43,482 nt of DNA, taken from assembly GCA_013288545.1 (NCBI GenBank), contig JABDBR010000010.1, positions 1,008-44,489 on the forward strand. Direction: 5' to 3'. This document shows, piece after piece, positions 1-7,473 of the stretch; position 1 is the stretch's first letter, and the number at the start of each line of letters is the position of its first letter. The stretch is from Nitrososphaerota archaeon. Lineage in GTDB: Archaea; Thermoproteota; Nitrososphaeria; Nitrososphaerales; Nitrosopumilaceae. The notes under the pieces are model-generated. The model did not search any database. It was given only the letters and a program-made list of their open reading frames with translations, and was not told the DNA's origin. Made by a program: the position numbers and the translations under genes.

Positions 1-694
1 GGTAAATGTTCTGTGTGAGATTGCCCAAGCCCCAACACTTGTTGCAAATTCATTTTTAGCAAAGTGTGATGGAATAAAAAGCCTTGATGAATTTTATGAA
101 AAACTTTCAGATGAAGAGAAAAAATATCTGGTAAATCTTGTTACCGGTCCAATGGCAACTCTGTTCAAAGGTCAACCTGCAATATCTGACCGTACTATCA
201 TATCCCTAAAAGGAACCTATGCTGAAGATTCTGTAGCAAAGATTAGCTTTCTGGCACTGGCCAAATTATGGAAAAAGATAGAGGCGGCGCCAGTGGAGAT
301 TCCAAAAATACTTGTAATTGATGAAGGGCATCTCATCTTCAGGTTTGCCAATGCCTCAAAATTCGTAGATTTGCTTGCACGCATGGGCAGGAAAAAGAAT
401 GTAATTTTCATGTTTATCTCACAGCGGGTAGAAGACGTAACAAAGACGGAAGCAGGGCGTGCGTTCTTTGACAACAGTGAGACGAAAATAATACTACGAA
501 ACAACGAGATTGCGGCTGAAGAACTTACAAAATCATTGCAGTTGTCTCCGCAGGAAAAAGACATGATTCAGACATTTATTCCAGGGGATGCCTTGATCTT
601 GACACGCGATTACAGGATTCGTTGTTCCATTACTCCATCAAAAGAAGAGCTTGACATGTTTGGCACATCACCATTGAACACAAATGCAGCTTAA
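1..694 (+). CDS. VirB4-type conjugation ATPase, C-terminal part (5' end outside window)
   Basis: The reading frame is open from base 2 with no start in the window, so this is the C-terminal ~230 residues of a larger protein. It carries a Walker B strand (ILVIDEGHLIF), a conserved isQ-type motif (FMFISQRVEDV) and the G-D-A-L-I-L segment typical of the last third of VirB4/TraC/CagE ATPases. These power pilus assembly and DNA transfer in type IV secretion; the Walker A would lie left of the window. Its last codons overlap the next gene by 11 bp, so the two are probably cotranscribed and translationally coupled. An ATG at 152 is internal to the domain and not the start. VirB4 is preferred over plain HerA because of the sequence around and after Walker B. 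Confidence 0.8.
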   Translation, partial: VNVLCEIAQAPTLVANSFLAKCDGIKSLDEFYEKLSDEEKKYLVNLVTGPMATLFKGQPAISDRTIISLKGTYAEDSVAKISFLALAKLWKKIEAAPVEIPKILVIDEGHLIFRFANASKFVDLLARMGRKKNVIFMFISQRVEDVTKTEAGRAFFDNSETKIILRNNEIAAEELTKSLQLSPQEKDMIQTFIPGDALILTRDYRIRCSITPSKEELDMFGTSPLNTNAA

Positions 695-947
695 GAACAA
701 GTATTACAAATATTTCCAAGAGATGTCTGGTATCATTGGAATCTCAGAAATTGATTTGGCAGAAAAGATTGGAAATCTTCATGTCGGGGATAGATTCGAA
801 ACACAAACTCATACCATACGTGTCAAGAAGATATCCAAATCTCATGGGCAGGTGCTTTACCATGTATGCTTGTATGATGGTACCGGCAAGTTGATTCGAA
901 ATGATCCGATATTTCTGAGTCAGCCAAAAAGACAAAAGCACATGTGA
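684..947 (+). CDS. small hypothetical protein coupled to VirB4-like gene
   Basis: An 87-residue soluble protein with no signal peptide or membrane segment. The N-terminal third is helix-like and basic. Residues about 30-80 alternate hydrophobic and polar like a small beta-barrel (VGDRFETQTHTIRVKKIS). No family is recognised. The start ATG lies inside the last codons of the VirB4-like gene (11-bp overlap), which suggests coupling; an in-frame ATG at 723 is the alternative start. Its place between an ATPase and a pilin-like gene suggests a component or regulator of the transfer apparatus, but only context supports that. Confidence 0.6.
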   Translation: MQLKNKYYKYFQEMSGIIGISEIDLAEKIGNLHVGDRFETQTHTIRVKKISKSHGQVLYHVCLYDGTGKLIRNDPIFLSQPKRQKHM

Positions 948-950
948 GCC

Positions 951-957
951 TTTAAAA
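951..957 (+). promoter_or_regulatory. TATA box for pilin-like gene
   Basis: TTTAAAA centred about 23-26 bp before the GTG at 977. The distance fits archaeal TBP binding with transcription starting at or next to the start codon, so it supports GTG 977 over the TTG at 959. Confidence 0.5.
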
Positions 958-976
958 CTTGATTTGTTTTGCATGT

Positions 977-1402
977 GTGAAAAGACGCGGTGTACATTCT
1001 GTATATGCAATTTCTTTGCTGGTAATCATAGCAGTGGGAATGTCTGGAATAGTCTATAATTATATGAATACGTCAAACAGCATACTCTCGTCAAATATAC
1101 AATACACAATAAACACGGCAACTCTTTCAGGAATACAGTCTGGAACTTTAACTTGGTATGACATTGTTTTGTACAATGCCGGAAACAAACCTTTCACTCA
1201 AACAACGATATCTGCAGACATTAACGGTGTGACGTATAATCTTTCACAGAACACAACAAGCATTGGTCCTAGTCAGACATTAGAACAAAAAGGCATTCTA
1301 AATGCAGCAGTTGTTTATGGCAACAGCTATACTGTAAGAGTAAGTGCAACAACAAGTGATGGTTCTACATTTGTTACTAGCAGACAGATTAATGCAGGAT
1401 AA
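977..1402 (+). CDS. type IV pilin-like protein with class III leader
   Basis: Starting at GTG 977 the protein begins MKRRG-VHSVYAISLLVIIAVG: a short basic leader, a glycine at the predicted prepilin peptidase (FlaK/PibD family) cleavage site, then a ~20-residue hydrophobic helix. This is the class III signal of archaeal pilins and archaellins. The remaining ~110 residues are rich in Thr, Ser, Asn and Gly, predicted beta, with several N-x-S/T sequons, as expected for an exported pilin head. A TATA box lies 23-26 bp upstream of this GTG. The upstream TTG at 959 would add six residues with no promoter support. It sits just after the VirB4-like gene, so a conjugative pilus subunit is plausible; an adhesion pilin is the alternative. 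Confidence 0.72.
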   Translation: MKRRGVHSVYAISLLVIIAVGMSGIVYNYMNTSNSILSSNIQYTINTATLSGIQSGTLTWYDIVLYNAGNKPFTQTTISADINGVTYNLSQNTTSIGPSQTLEQKGILNAAVVYGNSYTVRVSATTSDGSTFVTSRQINAG

Positions 1403-1517
1403 AAATTTGGAAGGAATTTTTCAACCTGATTGGATTCTACTACCTAAAAGTGGCTCAGAAAACAATGAGTCACTCACTCTAGGAAATAGAACTGTATATG
1501 CTGTAAAACAGGGATAG
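1392..1517 (+). CDS. possible 41-residue protein overlapping pilin stop
   Basis: An ATG inside the last codons of the pilin-like gene opens a 41-codon frame (MQDKNLEGIFQPDWILLPK, ending YAVKQG). The 11-bp overlap has the same geometry as that between the VirB4-like gene and its follower, which suggests translational coupling. Codon use is ordinary for the region and the protein is soluble with no recognised motif. A chance frame remains possible because it is short. No other gene fills 1403-1551. Confidence 0.4.
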   Translation: MQDKNLEGIFQPDWILLPKSGSENNESLTLGNRTVYAVKQG

Positions 1518-1551
1518 AATTTATAGAATGGTCAGATAGGACCTAAATCAA

Positions 1552-1974
1552 ATGAAGGACTCCAGAACCAAGGCCATTTGCTGTGCAGGAGTTTTTGGAA
1601 TAAGCATGTGTACCATCCTTATGATCATAAGCATGGGAGGCTCATTTGCTGCAGCATTTTCCAAAGATTCTAGCATGCAAAGCATGGATTCCATGAACAC
1701 GAATAGCCAAAAAAATAACAATATCATTTTGGCATTTTTTAGTAGTCAATGGGGAGATGCACTGCTAGTAGCCTCATCTGCATCAATGCTCTTGGGAATT
1801 TGGTTCAGTGGAAAAATGAAGTTGATCCCTTTAGCAGTTATAGGTATAGCTGTCATGTTCATAGGAATGTATTGGTACTATTCAATAAATCTGCAGATAG
1901 TAGGAGCTGCCATCATGGGTTTTGCACATTTGTCTAACTACAATTACAAAGTTTCAAAATTGTTAAGAATCTAA
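1552..1974 (+). CDS. Met/Ser-rich membrane protein, metal-island edge
   Basis: A 140-residue protein with about four predicted membrane helices (residues ~10-35, ~58-82, ~85-108, ~110-128). A short external loop is rich in Met, Ser and Asn (SSMQSMDSMNTNSQ), and Cys pairs (ICC) lie at the N-terminus. A TATA-like GAATTTATAG lies about 26 bp upstream of the ATG. The Met-rich loop next to copper-type genes suggests soft-metal handling, but no family is recognised. It has no copy of the palindromic operator and may not belong to that regulon. It is convergent with the next gene. Confidence 0.6.
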   Translation: MKDSRTKAICCAGVFGISMCTILMIISMGGSFAAAFSKDSSMQSMDSMNTNSQKNNNIILAFFSSQWGDALLVASSASMLLGIWFSGKMKLIPLAVIGIAVMFIGMYWYYSINLQIVGAAIMGFAHLSNYNYKVSKLLRI

Positions 1975-1987
1975 ACATATTGCAAAT

Positions 1988-2512
1988 TTATTTAGCTATT
2001 ATTCCTACATCCATGTGGTTACGCATCATGGAACTCATTGACTTGCCAGATGGTATGACGTGTACATGCAGAGTATAATATCCTGGTTTGTCCACACTAA
2101 ATTTTACAACATACTTGCCTTCTCCTAATTCTTCTGCATCAAACATTGAACCAATCATATTCATGGTACTCATTGGGGCTCCCTCTTCCAACCCAATGCT
2201 TACCTGGGCACCTGTAATTGGTTGTCCGGTATTTCTATCAAGAACCAATAATGTGACCTGAGAATTTTGTCCTACTGATACTTGTTGGCTTGAAACTACT
2301 TTTATTATGACATCTTTTGGAGAATCACTCATCATACTGGACATCATTCCACCACTTTCCATCATGGAGTTTAGAGACAAGTTTTTCCATCCATTTACCA
2401 TCGAAAAAGGAGAACATCCAAATCCAAATGCAGTATTTGAAAACACTCCAAGCATTGTCACTACTGCACCTGTTGCAATGGCAGCCATTATCCAAGTTTT
2501 TCTTGTTACCAT
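1988..2512 (-). CDS. secreted Met-rich protein with Ig-like (YtkA/FixH-type) domain
   Basis: 174 residues. The N-terminal signal segment (residues ~7-30) is followed by a Met/Ser cluster (SMMESGGMMSSMMSD, ~50-65). A beta-sandwich stretch (~68-160) with the pattern PITGAQVSIGLEEG and KPGYYTLHVHV resembles the YtkA/FixH-like fold that occurs in periplasmic copper proteins. The tail adds further Met and a His pair (GKSMSSMMRNHMDV). The Met clusters are typical Cu(I) ligands, so an extracytoplasmic copper-binding or copper-delivery role is likely; that is inference. The palindrome at 2553-2566 stands just upstream of its TATA box, which places it in the putative metal regulon. Confidence 0.7.
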   Translation of the reverse strand: MVTRKTWIMAAIATGAVVTMLGVFSNTAFGFGCSPFSMVNGWKNLSLNSMMESGGMMSSMMSDSPKDVIIKVVSSQQVSVGQNSQVTLLVLDRNTGQPITGAQVSIGLEEGAPMSTMNMIGSMFDAEELGEGKYVVKFSVDKPGYYTLHVHVIPSGKSMSSMMRNHMDVGIIAK

Positions 2513-2552
2513 ACAATCAAGAATATAGTTTTAAGATATTTGAGAGGATAGG

Positions 2553-2566
2553 TTTACAAATGTAAA
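2553..2566. promoter_or_regulatory. metal-regulon operator box 1
   Basis: TTTACAAATGTAAA, 6-bp arms around a 2-bp centre. It is centred 47.5 bp upstream of the ATG at 2512, and about 21 bp upstream of a TATA-like stretch near 2537. Confidence 0.7.
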
Positions 2567-2587
2567 AACAAGATGGCAAGAGTAAAT

Positions 2588-3436
2588 CTATTGCTCAGAG
2601 TCAAACGTGCAACTTTTGAGATTTGCGCTTCTGATGTTTCTTGCCATTATAAATGGCATTACAAGTAAAATTGGAATAGATACTGCAATGAATATGGTTT
2701 GGAGTTGAACCTCGTGGGTAGTCAGAAATATTGTAGTGGCGGTAGTGCTAGCACTTGCTCCAAGGCCAAAGAGTAGCATAAATGCAGTACCTGCACACGT
2801 AGGACATCCCACAAAAAGACCAGTTACTGCTCCAATGCTACCCATCTTGCTGCTTTTTCTTGCAATGGAATATGTTGCAGAGGCAAGGGCAAAATTTAGA
2901 CCAACCAAGAAAGAGACTGCAACCAATAGAACCAGATTCAATGGAATTATTTGCAAGCCAGTGTGTTCGGTAAAGAAAATCAATATCATTGGCATGTAGC
3001 CAGGTACATTACAGCAGGGAGAAATTTCTGCATAAGGAGGTTTTGGAAAACCAAAATCAGTAGCATTAATGTCGGGCTTGTAAAGAATTATTCCGGAAGT
3101 AAACCCAAAAAAGATTGCATACCCTATGGCACTTACAAGAAGGATCTGTTTTGATCTCTTATTATTTATGGCATTTGAAATTATTGTAGTAATTGAATCA
3201 TCAGTAGATAGTGTCTTTGTTTTGTAAAATCTGTAAAGGCCAAGCCCTATTGCACCAAATGATGCAAAAATGACAACATATGTAGATACGGCAAGTCTTT
3301 GTAACGCAGGCATTGCAGCTGGGGTTATTATCAGATTGTTATTTTTCCAATAGGCAAGAAATGAGACAGCTATTGCAACAAAACCAACTATTAGCAGCGC
3401 CTTACTAGATCGTGACATCTTCTGACTAGATTCCAA
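2588..3436 (-). CDS. polytopic membrane protein with intramembrane CPTC motif
   Basis: 282 residues with about six membrane helices. An external loop carries paired Cys (SPCCNVPGYMP, ~145), and a helix near residue 215 carries GCPTCAG. A similar C-x2-C within a Gly/Ala-rich helix, followed by a hydrophobic repeat ending in a Q-x-L helix start, recurs in the 166-residue protein at 11808-12308, so the two appear to be distant paralogues. The Cys pairs suggest transfer of a soft metal or of disulfides across the membrane. No named family is recognised with confidence. The operator box at 3484-3497 precedes it and is followed by a TATA-like AATTAATATC. Confidence 0.7.
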   Translation of the reverse strand: MESSQKMSRSSKALLIVGFVAIAVSFLAYWKNNNLIITPAAMPALQRLAVSTYVVIFASFGAIGLGLYRFYKTKTLSTDDSITTIISNAINNKRSKQILLVSAIGYAIFFGFTSGIILYKPDINATDFGFPKPPYAEISPCCNVPGYMPMILIFFTEHTGLQIIPLNLVLLVAVSFLVGLNFALASATYSIARKSSKMGSIGAVTGLFVGCPTCAGTAFMLLFGLGASASTTATTIFLTTHEVQLQTIFIAVSIPILLVMPFIMARNIRSANLKSCTFDSEQ

Positions 3437-3483
3437 TTTTCCTCTTAGAAAAGAAAAGTTTTACAGATATTAATTTACCATAG

Positions 3484-3497
3484 TTTACAATTGAAAA
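3484..3497. promoter_or_regulatory. metal-regulon operator box 2
   Basis: TTTACAATTGAAAA, one mismatch in the second arm (TGAAAA for TGTAAA). It is centred 54.5 bp upstream of the ATG at 3436 and about 21 bp upstream of the TATA-like stretch near 3469. This implies a leader of about 7 nt. Confidence 0.6.
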
Positions 3498-3498
3498 A

Positions 3499-4032
3499 CT
3501 ATTTTGTTGTAAGATTCATGATGATTTTCTCACCATCTTGAAATGCATGATTTCTATAATCCTGAATAGGATTACCGTCTACTGTAACTTTGACATTATA
3601 GTTGTCAAGAGGTATTCCCCAAATGTCAAGAAATTGGCCTAGGGTATAGTCTTGATCTTTGTACGATTCAACATGAATTACCCCATCATTTTGGTGAGTA
3701 TGAAGTGGGGCCATACCAGTCATTCCATAGGTATCAAGTGTATGCATATTCCATAGATGTGAATCGATTCCAATGTTTGCAGGTACTGTTACAGGCTTTC
3801 CATCCATTATCACGGATAGGTGTGGGTGTATGTGCATCATTCCCATGGAATCATGTGGTATAGAACTTGAAGTAGGTATTTTGTAGACAATAGAATTTGA
3901 ATTGGAATTTAACATTCCTATGCTAATGATACCTATTGCAAATGCTATCAGCACACCAACAATGACAAATTTCTTGATTTTTTTATTTGATATTCCCAAT
4001 TTACCTTTTGGGCTATGTTCATCATTTTTCAT
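3499..4032 (-). CDS. membrane-anchored His-rich protein, paralogue 1
   Basis: 177 residues: basic cytoplasmic N-terminus, one membrane anchor (~23-43), then an external domain. The domain has a Met/His string (MGMMHIHPHL, ~63-72), V-P-x-N-I-G-I, a central PLHTHQNDGVIHVES and then YTLGQFLDIWG. The same order of motifs occurs in the proteins at 8232-8768 and 13050-13505, so this is a three-member local family. The conserved H-x-H pairs are good candidates for Cu or Zn ligands. The function is not established; an exported metal-binding chaperone is the simplest reading. Operator box 3 lies upstream and is shared with the divergent YHS gene. Confidence 0.75.
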   Translation of the reverse strand: MKNDEHSPKGKLGISNKKIKKFVIVGVLIAFAIGIISIGMLNSNSNSIVYKIPTSSSIPHDSMGMMHIHPHLSVIMDGKPVTVPANIGIDSHLWNMHTLDTYGMTGMAPLHTHQNDGVIHVESYKDQDYTLGQFLDIWGIPLDNYNVKVTVDGNPIQDYRNHAFQDGEKIIMNLTTK

Positions 4033-4086
4033 TTTTATAATATTCTCTTAATGTAGTTAGTTTTACGGGATATTTAGAATGAATAG

Positions 4087-4100
4087 TTTACAAATGTAAA
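4087..4100. promoter_or_regulatory. metal-regulon operator box 3 (divergent)
   Basis: TTTACAAATGTAAA, identical to box 1. It lies between the His-rich gene starting at 4032 (-) and the YHS micro-gene starting at 4147 (+). TATA-like stretches lie about 20-21 bp on either side (near 4072 and 4113), so one box can serve both promoters. Confidence 0.7.
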
Positions 4101-4146
4101 ATATCATTCTTAAATCTTGGTTCTAACAATAAAAGACTGAAAATAC

Positions 4147-4290
4147 TTGGCAAAAGACCCCGTATGTGGAATGGAAGTGGATGAAAAAACATCAAATGCA
4201 AAATCCAAGATTGATGGAAAGGAATTTTATTTTTGTTGTCCTCACTGCAAGTCAAGGTTTGATAAAGATCCAACAAAGTTCAAGTTCTAA
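4147..4290 (+). CDS. YHS-domain metal-binding micro-protein
   Basis: From a TTG at 4147 a 47-residue protein runs to TAA at 4288. It contains D-P-V-C-G-M near the N-terminus (C7) and FYFCCPHCKSRFDKDP near the C-terminus (C30, C31, C34). This is the YHS pattern found in heavy-metal P-type ATPases and in small copper/mercury-associated proteins. The frame is closed by a stop at 4138-4140, so the start must be close; TTG 4147 is the only start-like codon before the motif. It is expected to be a cytosolic metal sensor or chaperone. It shares operator box 3, with TATA-like TTCTTAAATC about 26 bp before the inferred transcription start. Confidence 0.75.
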   Translation: MAKDPVCGMEVDEKTSNAKSKIDGKEFYFCCPHCKSRFDKDPTKFKF

Positions 4291-4319
4291 TTCTATTTCC
4301 TTACATTTTTTATGTGATA

Positions 4320-4333
4320 TTTTCATTTGTAAA
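4320..4333. promoter_or_regulatory. metal-regulon operator box 4
   Basis: TTTTCATTTGTAAA, one mismatch in the first arm. It is centred 47.5 bp upstream of the ATG at 4374 and about 20 bp upstream of the TATA-like AGTTATACAT. Confidence 0.6.
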
Positions 4334-4373
4334 GTACTAAAGTTATACATCTCTAGCAAGTAATAATTTCGAT

Positions 4374-5219
4374 ATGAGTTATGCAAACCCCAATGTGTTA
4401 ATAGATACAGAATCTGTTTCTAAAAATCTTTCAAGTAAAGATATTAAAATTGTGGAAGTTGATTATGACCCAGAAAATGCATATAGACAAGGTCATCTTC
4501 CTAATGCGGGATTAATCTGGTGGAAAAGGGACATCAATGATCCGGTAAGACGTGACATCATAAGCAAATCTCAGTTTGAAGAACTCATGACAAGAAATGG
4601 AATAACTTCAGAATCTGAGGTTATTTTGTATGGAGATTTTAATAATTGGTTTGCTGCATTCGTATTTTGGATCTTCAAGTATTATGGACACAAAGATGTC
4701 AGAATGATGAATGGTGGCAGGAAAAAATGGGAACTGGAAAAAAGACCATATACAAAGGATGATCCTCAGATTACTCCAACAAAATATGTGTCACAGCCTC
4801 CTGACGAAGGACTTCGTGCATATTTCTTTGATGTTAAAAGAGCATTGGAACGGGATGATACGGTTCTAGTAGATGTAAGATCATCAAAAGAATTTACGGG
4901 AGAGATAACTGCACCTCCAGAATATCCCATGGAAAATGCTCAGAGAAGTGGGCATATTCCTAGTGCAAAAAACATACCTTGGGCAACTGCGGTCAATGAT
5001 ATAGATGGAACTTTCAAATCCATAAGCGAGCTAAAACAAAATTATGAATCCAAGGGAATAACACCTGACAAAGATGTGATATGTTATTGCAGAATAGGTG
5101 AGAGATCATCTCACACGTGGTTTGTTCTCAAATACCTGCTAGGATACACACAGGTTAGAAATTATGATGGCTCCTGGACAGAATGGGGCAACATGATTGG
5201 CAACCCAGTAGAAAAATAG
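4374..5219 (+). CDS. thiosulfate/mercaptopyruvate sulfurtransferase (tandem rhodanese)
   Basis: 281 residues with two rhodanese domains. Domain 1 (~1-125) lacks a catalytic Cys: its loop reads YGDFNNW near residue 86. Domain 2 (~150-275) holds the active loop CRIGER with C239 followed by SSHTWF. This arrangement is normal for SseA/TST enzymes, which move sulfane sulfur from thiosulfate or mercaptopyruvate to cyanide or thiols. The protein is cytosolic with no signal peptide. Operator box 4 stands in front of it, so sulfur transfer seems tied to the metal response, possibly by supplying sulfide or persulfide or repairing metal-damaged FeS centres; that role is inference. Confidence 0.88.
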   Translation: MSYANPNVLIDTESVSKNLSSKDIKIVEVDYDPENAYRQGHLPNAGLIWWKRDINDPVRRDIISKSQFEELMTRNGITSESEVILYGDFNNWFAAFVFWIFKYYGHKDVRMMNGGRKKWELEKRPYTKDDPQITPTKYVSQPPDEGLRAYFFDVKRALERDDTVLVDVRSSKEFTGEITAPPEYPMENAQRSGHIPSAKNIPWATAVNDIDGTFKSISELKQNYESKGITPDKDVICYCRIGERSSHTWFVLKYLLGYTQVRNYDGSWTEWGNMIGNPVEK

Positions 5220-5272
5220 TTGAGTTTTTTGATAAATTCAACATTTATCCTATGCTTGACAAAATTGCTTAA

Positions 5273-6863
5273 GTGAAAATAAAATTGAATTCCAAGAAAA
5301 CTGCCATAATTATAGCAATAGCTGTTTCAATTACAATAGTTATTTTACTATATGATAATTTTGAAAATAATATGGAAAATAAAAATTCAATTAAACCAAG
5401 TGATTCAACCTCTAACAAAACTTTAGCAAACATTCAGACAAGTATTTTCAAAAGCAGATACGTAACTGTTTACTCACTTGCCAATGGAACAGGCCCCAAT
5501 GGTATCCTAGTAGATAGAGAAGGCATGGTCTGGACATCGGGATCTTCATCAAACTCATTATTTAGGCTAGACCCAAGTAATAACACACTAGAGTCTTACA
5601 GCATTCCATCGGAAAGACACGGCAAGACAATGGTTTGGACAATGGTTCAGGACAAAGATGGATTTTTGTGGTTCTCACAATTTAGTGGAAATCCTCTTTG
5701 GATGTTTGATCCCAAATCGGAAAAATTTAGTCTTTTTCATACGAGTTCACCGCCATTTCAAATGAAATTGGATGAAAAATCTGGAAACATATGGTTTACT
5801 ACTTTAGTTGGCAATACTTTGGGGGTAATACAAAAAGTTGAAAATAAAACAAAACCTTCATACAAAATAACTGAATTCCCAACTGGACAAGATACAGATC
5901 CAAGTGGACTATTTCTCAAAGATGGTTCAATCTGGGTGGCAGAATTGGGTGAAGGAAAGATAGTAAAGTTTGATACTCTTAGAAATACAGATGGCTTTGT
6001 AACTAAGTTAACAAAGGCGTCTGTTATACCATCTGACAAAAACCTATTTTCTTCTCCCACTGATGTTCTTGTACAAAGTAATGAAACAGTGTGGGTGACT
6101 GAACATACAGCTAGCACTATTTCGAAATATGATTTAAAATCAAACAACTGGAAAAGATTTTCAACTGCACAAGCAATAGATCAAATTCCAACTTTGCCTT
6201 TTTTGGATGAGGGAGAGTCTAGATCACAAAGGGATATGGTTTAATGAACATCAGGGAAACAGTTTGGCGTTTCTTAATACAGCAGATCATACCCTTACCG
6301 AGTTTAACATACCAAATAATCAGCCACCGGAACCGTCGCCATACATGATTAACAATCCAATAGCCAGGCAAAACATAGGAGCACAAGATGCGTACTATTC
6401 AGCAGTGTTTACGTTGAACCTTTCTCTAGATCCAAAGAATCCTAACAGGCTTTGGTTCTCACAATGGAACAATGACAAAATAGGGGTAGTCGACCGCAGC
6501 AGACCCTTGCCGTTTGATATTCACTCCAATGTTACACAAATTGTGTTATCTGGAAATGATTCTTTACAACAAAAAGCAGTAATCGACATAAATGTAACAA
6601 AAAACCATGATGCCCTTTTAGAAGAAAATGGTAACATAAACAGTGTATTTCTTGCTACGTCTAGTACAATGGTTCCAAATGGCGGATTCACCAAAATTTC
6701 TGCTAAATTTACAAACGATATAATAAATTTTACAAAACCTGACATGCAAGTACAGCTTGTGTTAAAAAACGAAGGTGCAAAGGCAGGAAATTATACGGTA
6801 GGCATTAGTGCAAGCGATGGGCTTGTAACTAAAACAATATTCTTTGATTTGATTATTTTATAA
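5273..6863 (+). pseudogene. Vgb/NHL-like beta-propeller protein split by a +1 frameshift
   Basis: Two frames, 5273-6244 and 6207-6863, together encode one ~529-residue exported protein. It starts at GTG 5273 with a signal anchor (~12-28), then propeller blades with recurrent WTSG, LWFSQF, IWFTTL, IWVAELGEGKIVKFD and VWVTEHTASTISKYD motifs of the virginiamycin B lyase/NHL type. A beta-sandwich tail follows. The first frame reads LPF then derails; the second resumes with WM and GIWFNEHQGN. Removing one T from the six-T run at 6199-6204 joins them exactly. This may be a true mutation, a sequencing error or slippage. No operator box precedes it. A streptogramin-lyase-like activity is not implied. 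Confidence 0.8.
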
Positions 6864-6865
6864 TA

Positions 6866-7153
6866 TTACTCTGAAATTTTTGTTGTATCATTTTTGTTAG
6901 TAGAATGATTCATTCCACAGCCACATGATGACATATTTTTGTTCTTTGACAATCTAGGAACTAACCACATGGACCCTCCTACAACACCACACATGATAAG
7001 ACATGGAAGAAAAGCAAAAAGTACTGGAGTAATAAGATATAATGTAGGATTATGCATAACAAACGAGACATACGTCAAAGATAGTGTCACAATAATTAAT
7101 GATGAAAATAATATAATTTTCTTTTTTCCACTCATTTTAGAATTACAGAACAT
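6866..7153 (-). CDS. small membrane protein with Cys-rich tail
   Basis: 95 residues (89 if the start is the second Met, at 7135) with two membrane helices (~14-34 and ~38-62). The second helix reads LPCLIMCGVVGG and the cytosolic or external tail reads MSSCGCGMNHSTN. Small two-helix proteins with a C-x3-C helix and a Cys/His tail recur in metal-resistance loci, but no named family is assigned here. It is convergent with the broken propeller gene (2-bp gap) and divergent from the TRASH micro-gene. A degenerate half-operator lies upstream but is not counted. Confidence 0.6.
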   Translation of the reverse strand: MFCNSKMSGKKKIILFSSLIIVTLSLTYVSFVMHNPTLYLITPVLFAFLPCLIMCGVVGGSMWLVPRLSKNKNMSSCGCGMNHSTNKNDTTKISE

Positions 7154-7214
7154 TTCTTTTTACATTGGCAATATATCAAAATAGATTATATCAAACTATT
7201 GAATCATGAAATTT

Positions 7215-7228
7215 TTTTCAATTGTAAA
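7215..7228. promoter_or_regulatory. metal-regulon operator box 5
   Basis: TTTTCAATTGTAAA, one mismatch in the first arm. It is centred 45.5 bp upstream of the ATG at 7267; the TATA-like ATTAATATATC lies about 20 bp downstream of the centre. Confidence 0.65.
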
Positions 7229-7266
7229 CTCACGTATTAATATATCACGATTAACAATCATTTTTC

Positions 7267-7437
7267 ATGTTCGGTTTCAAGAAACATTGTCCAGTGTGCG
7301 GAGTGGATGTAAAAAAGGAAACATCACCTGAACGGTTTGGAAAGTATTTTTGTTCAGACGAACATGCAAAAAAATACACTGATCTGCAGATGTTAAAAAA
7401 AGATGAAGAGCCTGACAAGGGTGGATGTTGTTGCTGA
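7267..7437 (+). CDS. TRASH-type metal-binding micro-protein with CCC tail
   Basis: A 56-residue protein with CPVCG (C8, C11) and YFCSDEHAKKY (C29, H33). This gives the TRASH-like order C-x2-C then C-x3-H/C known from archaeal copper regulators and CopM-type chaperones. It ends in GGCCC, an unusual three-Cys C-terminus that could be an extra metal site. There is no signal peptide, so it is probably cytosolic. A TATA box 26 bp before the ATG and operator box 5 just upstream give it its own promoter. The DsbA-like and His-rich genes follow closely on the same strand and may be read from it. Confidence 0.78.
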   Translation: MFGFKKHCPVCGVDVKKETSPERFGKYFCSDEHAKKYTDLQMLKKDEEPDKGGCCC

Positions 7438-7473
7438 TCAATTATTGGTAAAGTGAATTGAAAATATAGGTGA

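Noticed and set aside
7158-7171. TTTTACATTGGCAA upstream of the small Cys-tail membrane gene as an eighth operator
   Set aside because: Only one half-site matches and the distance to the start does not fit the fixed spacing of the other seven.
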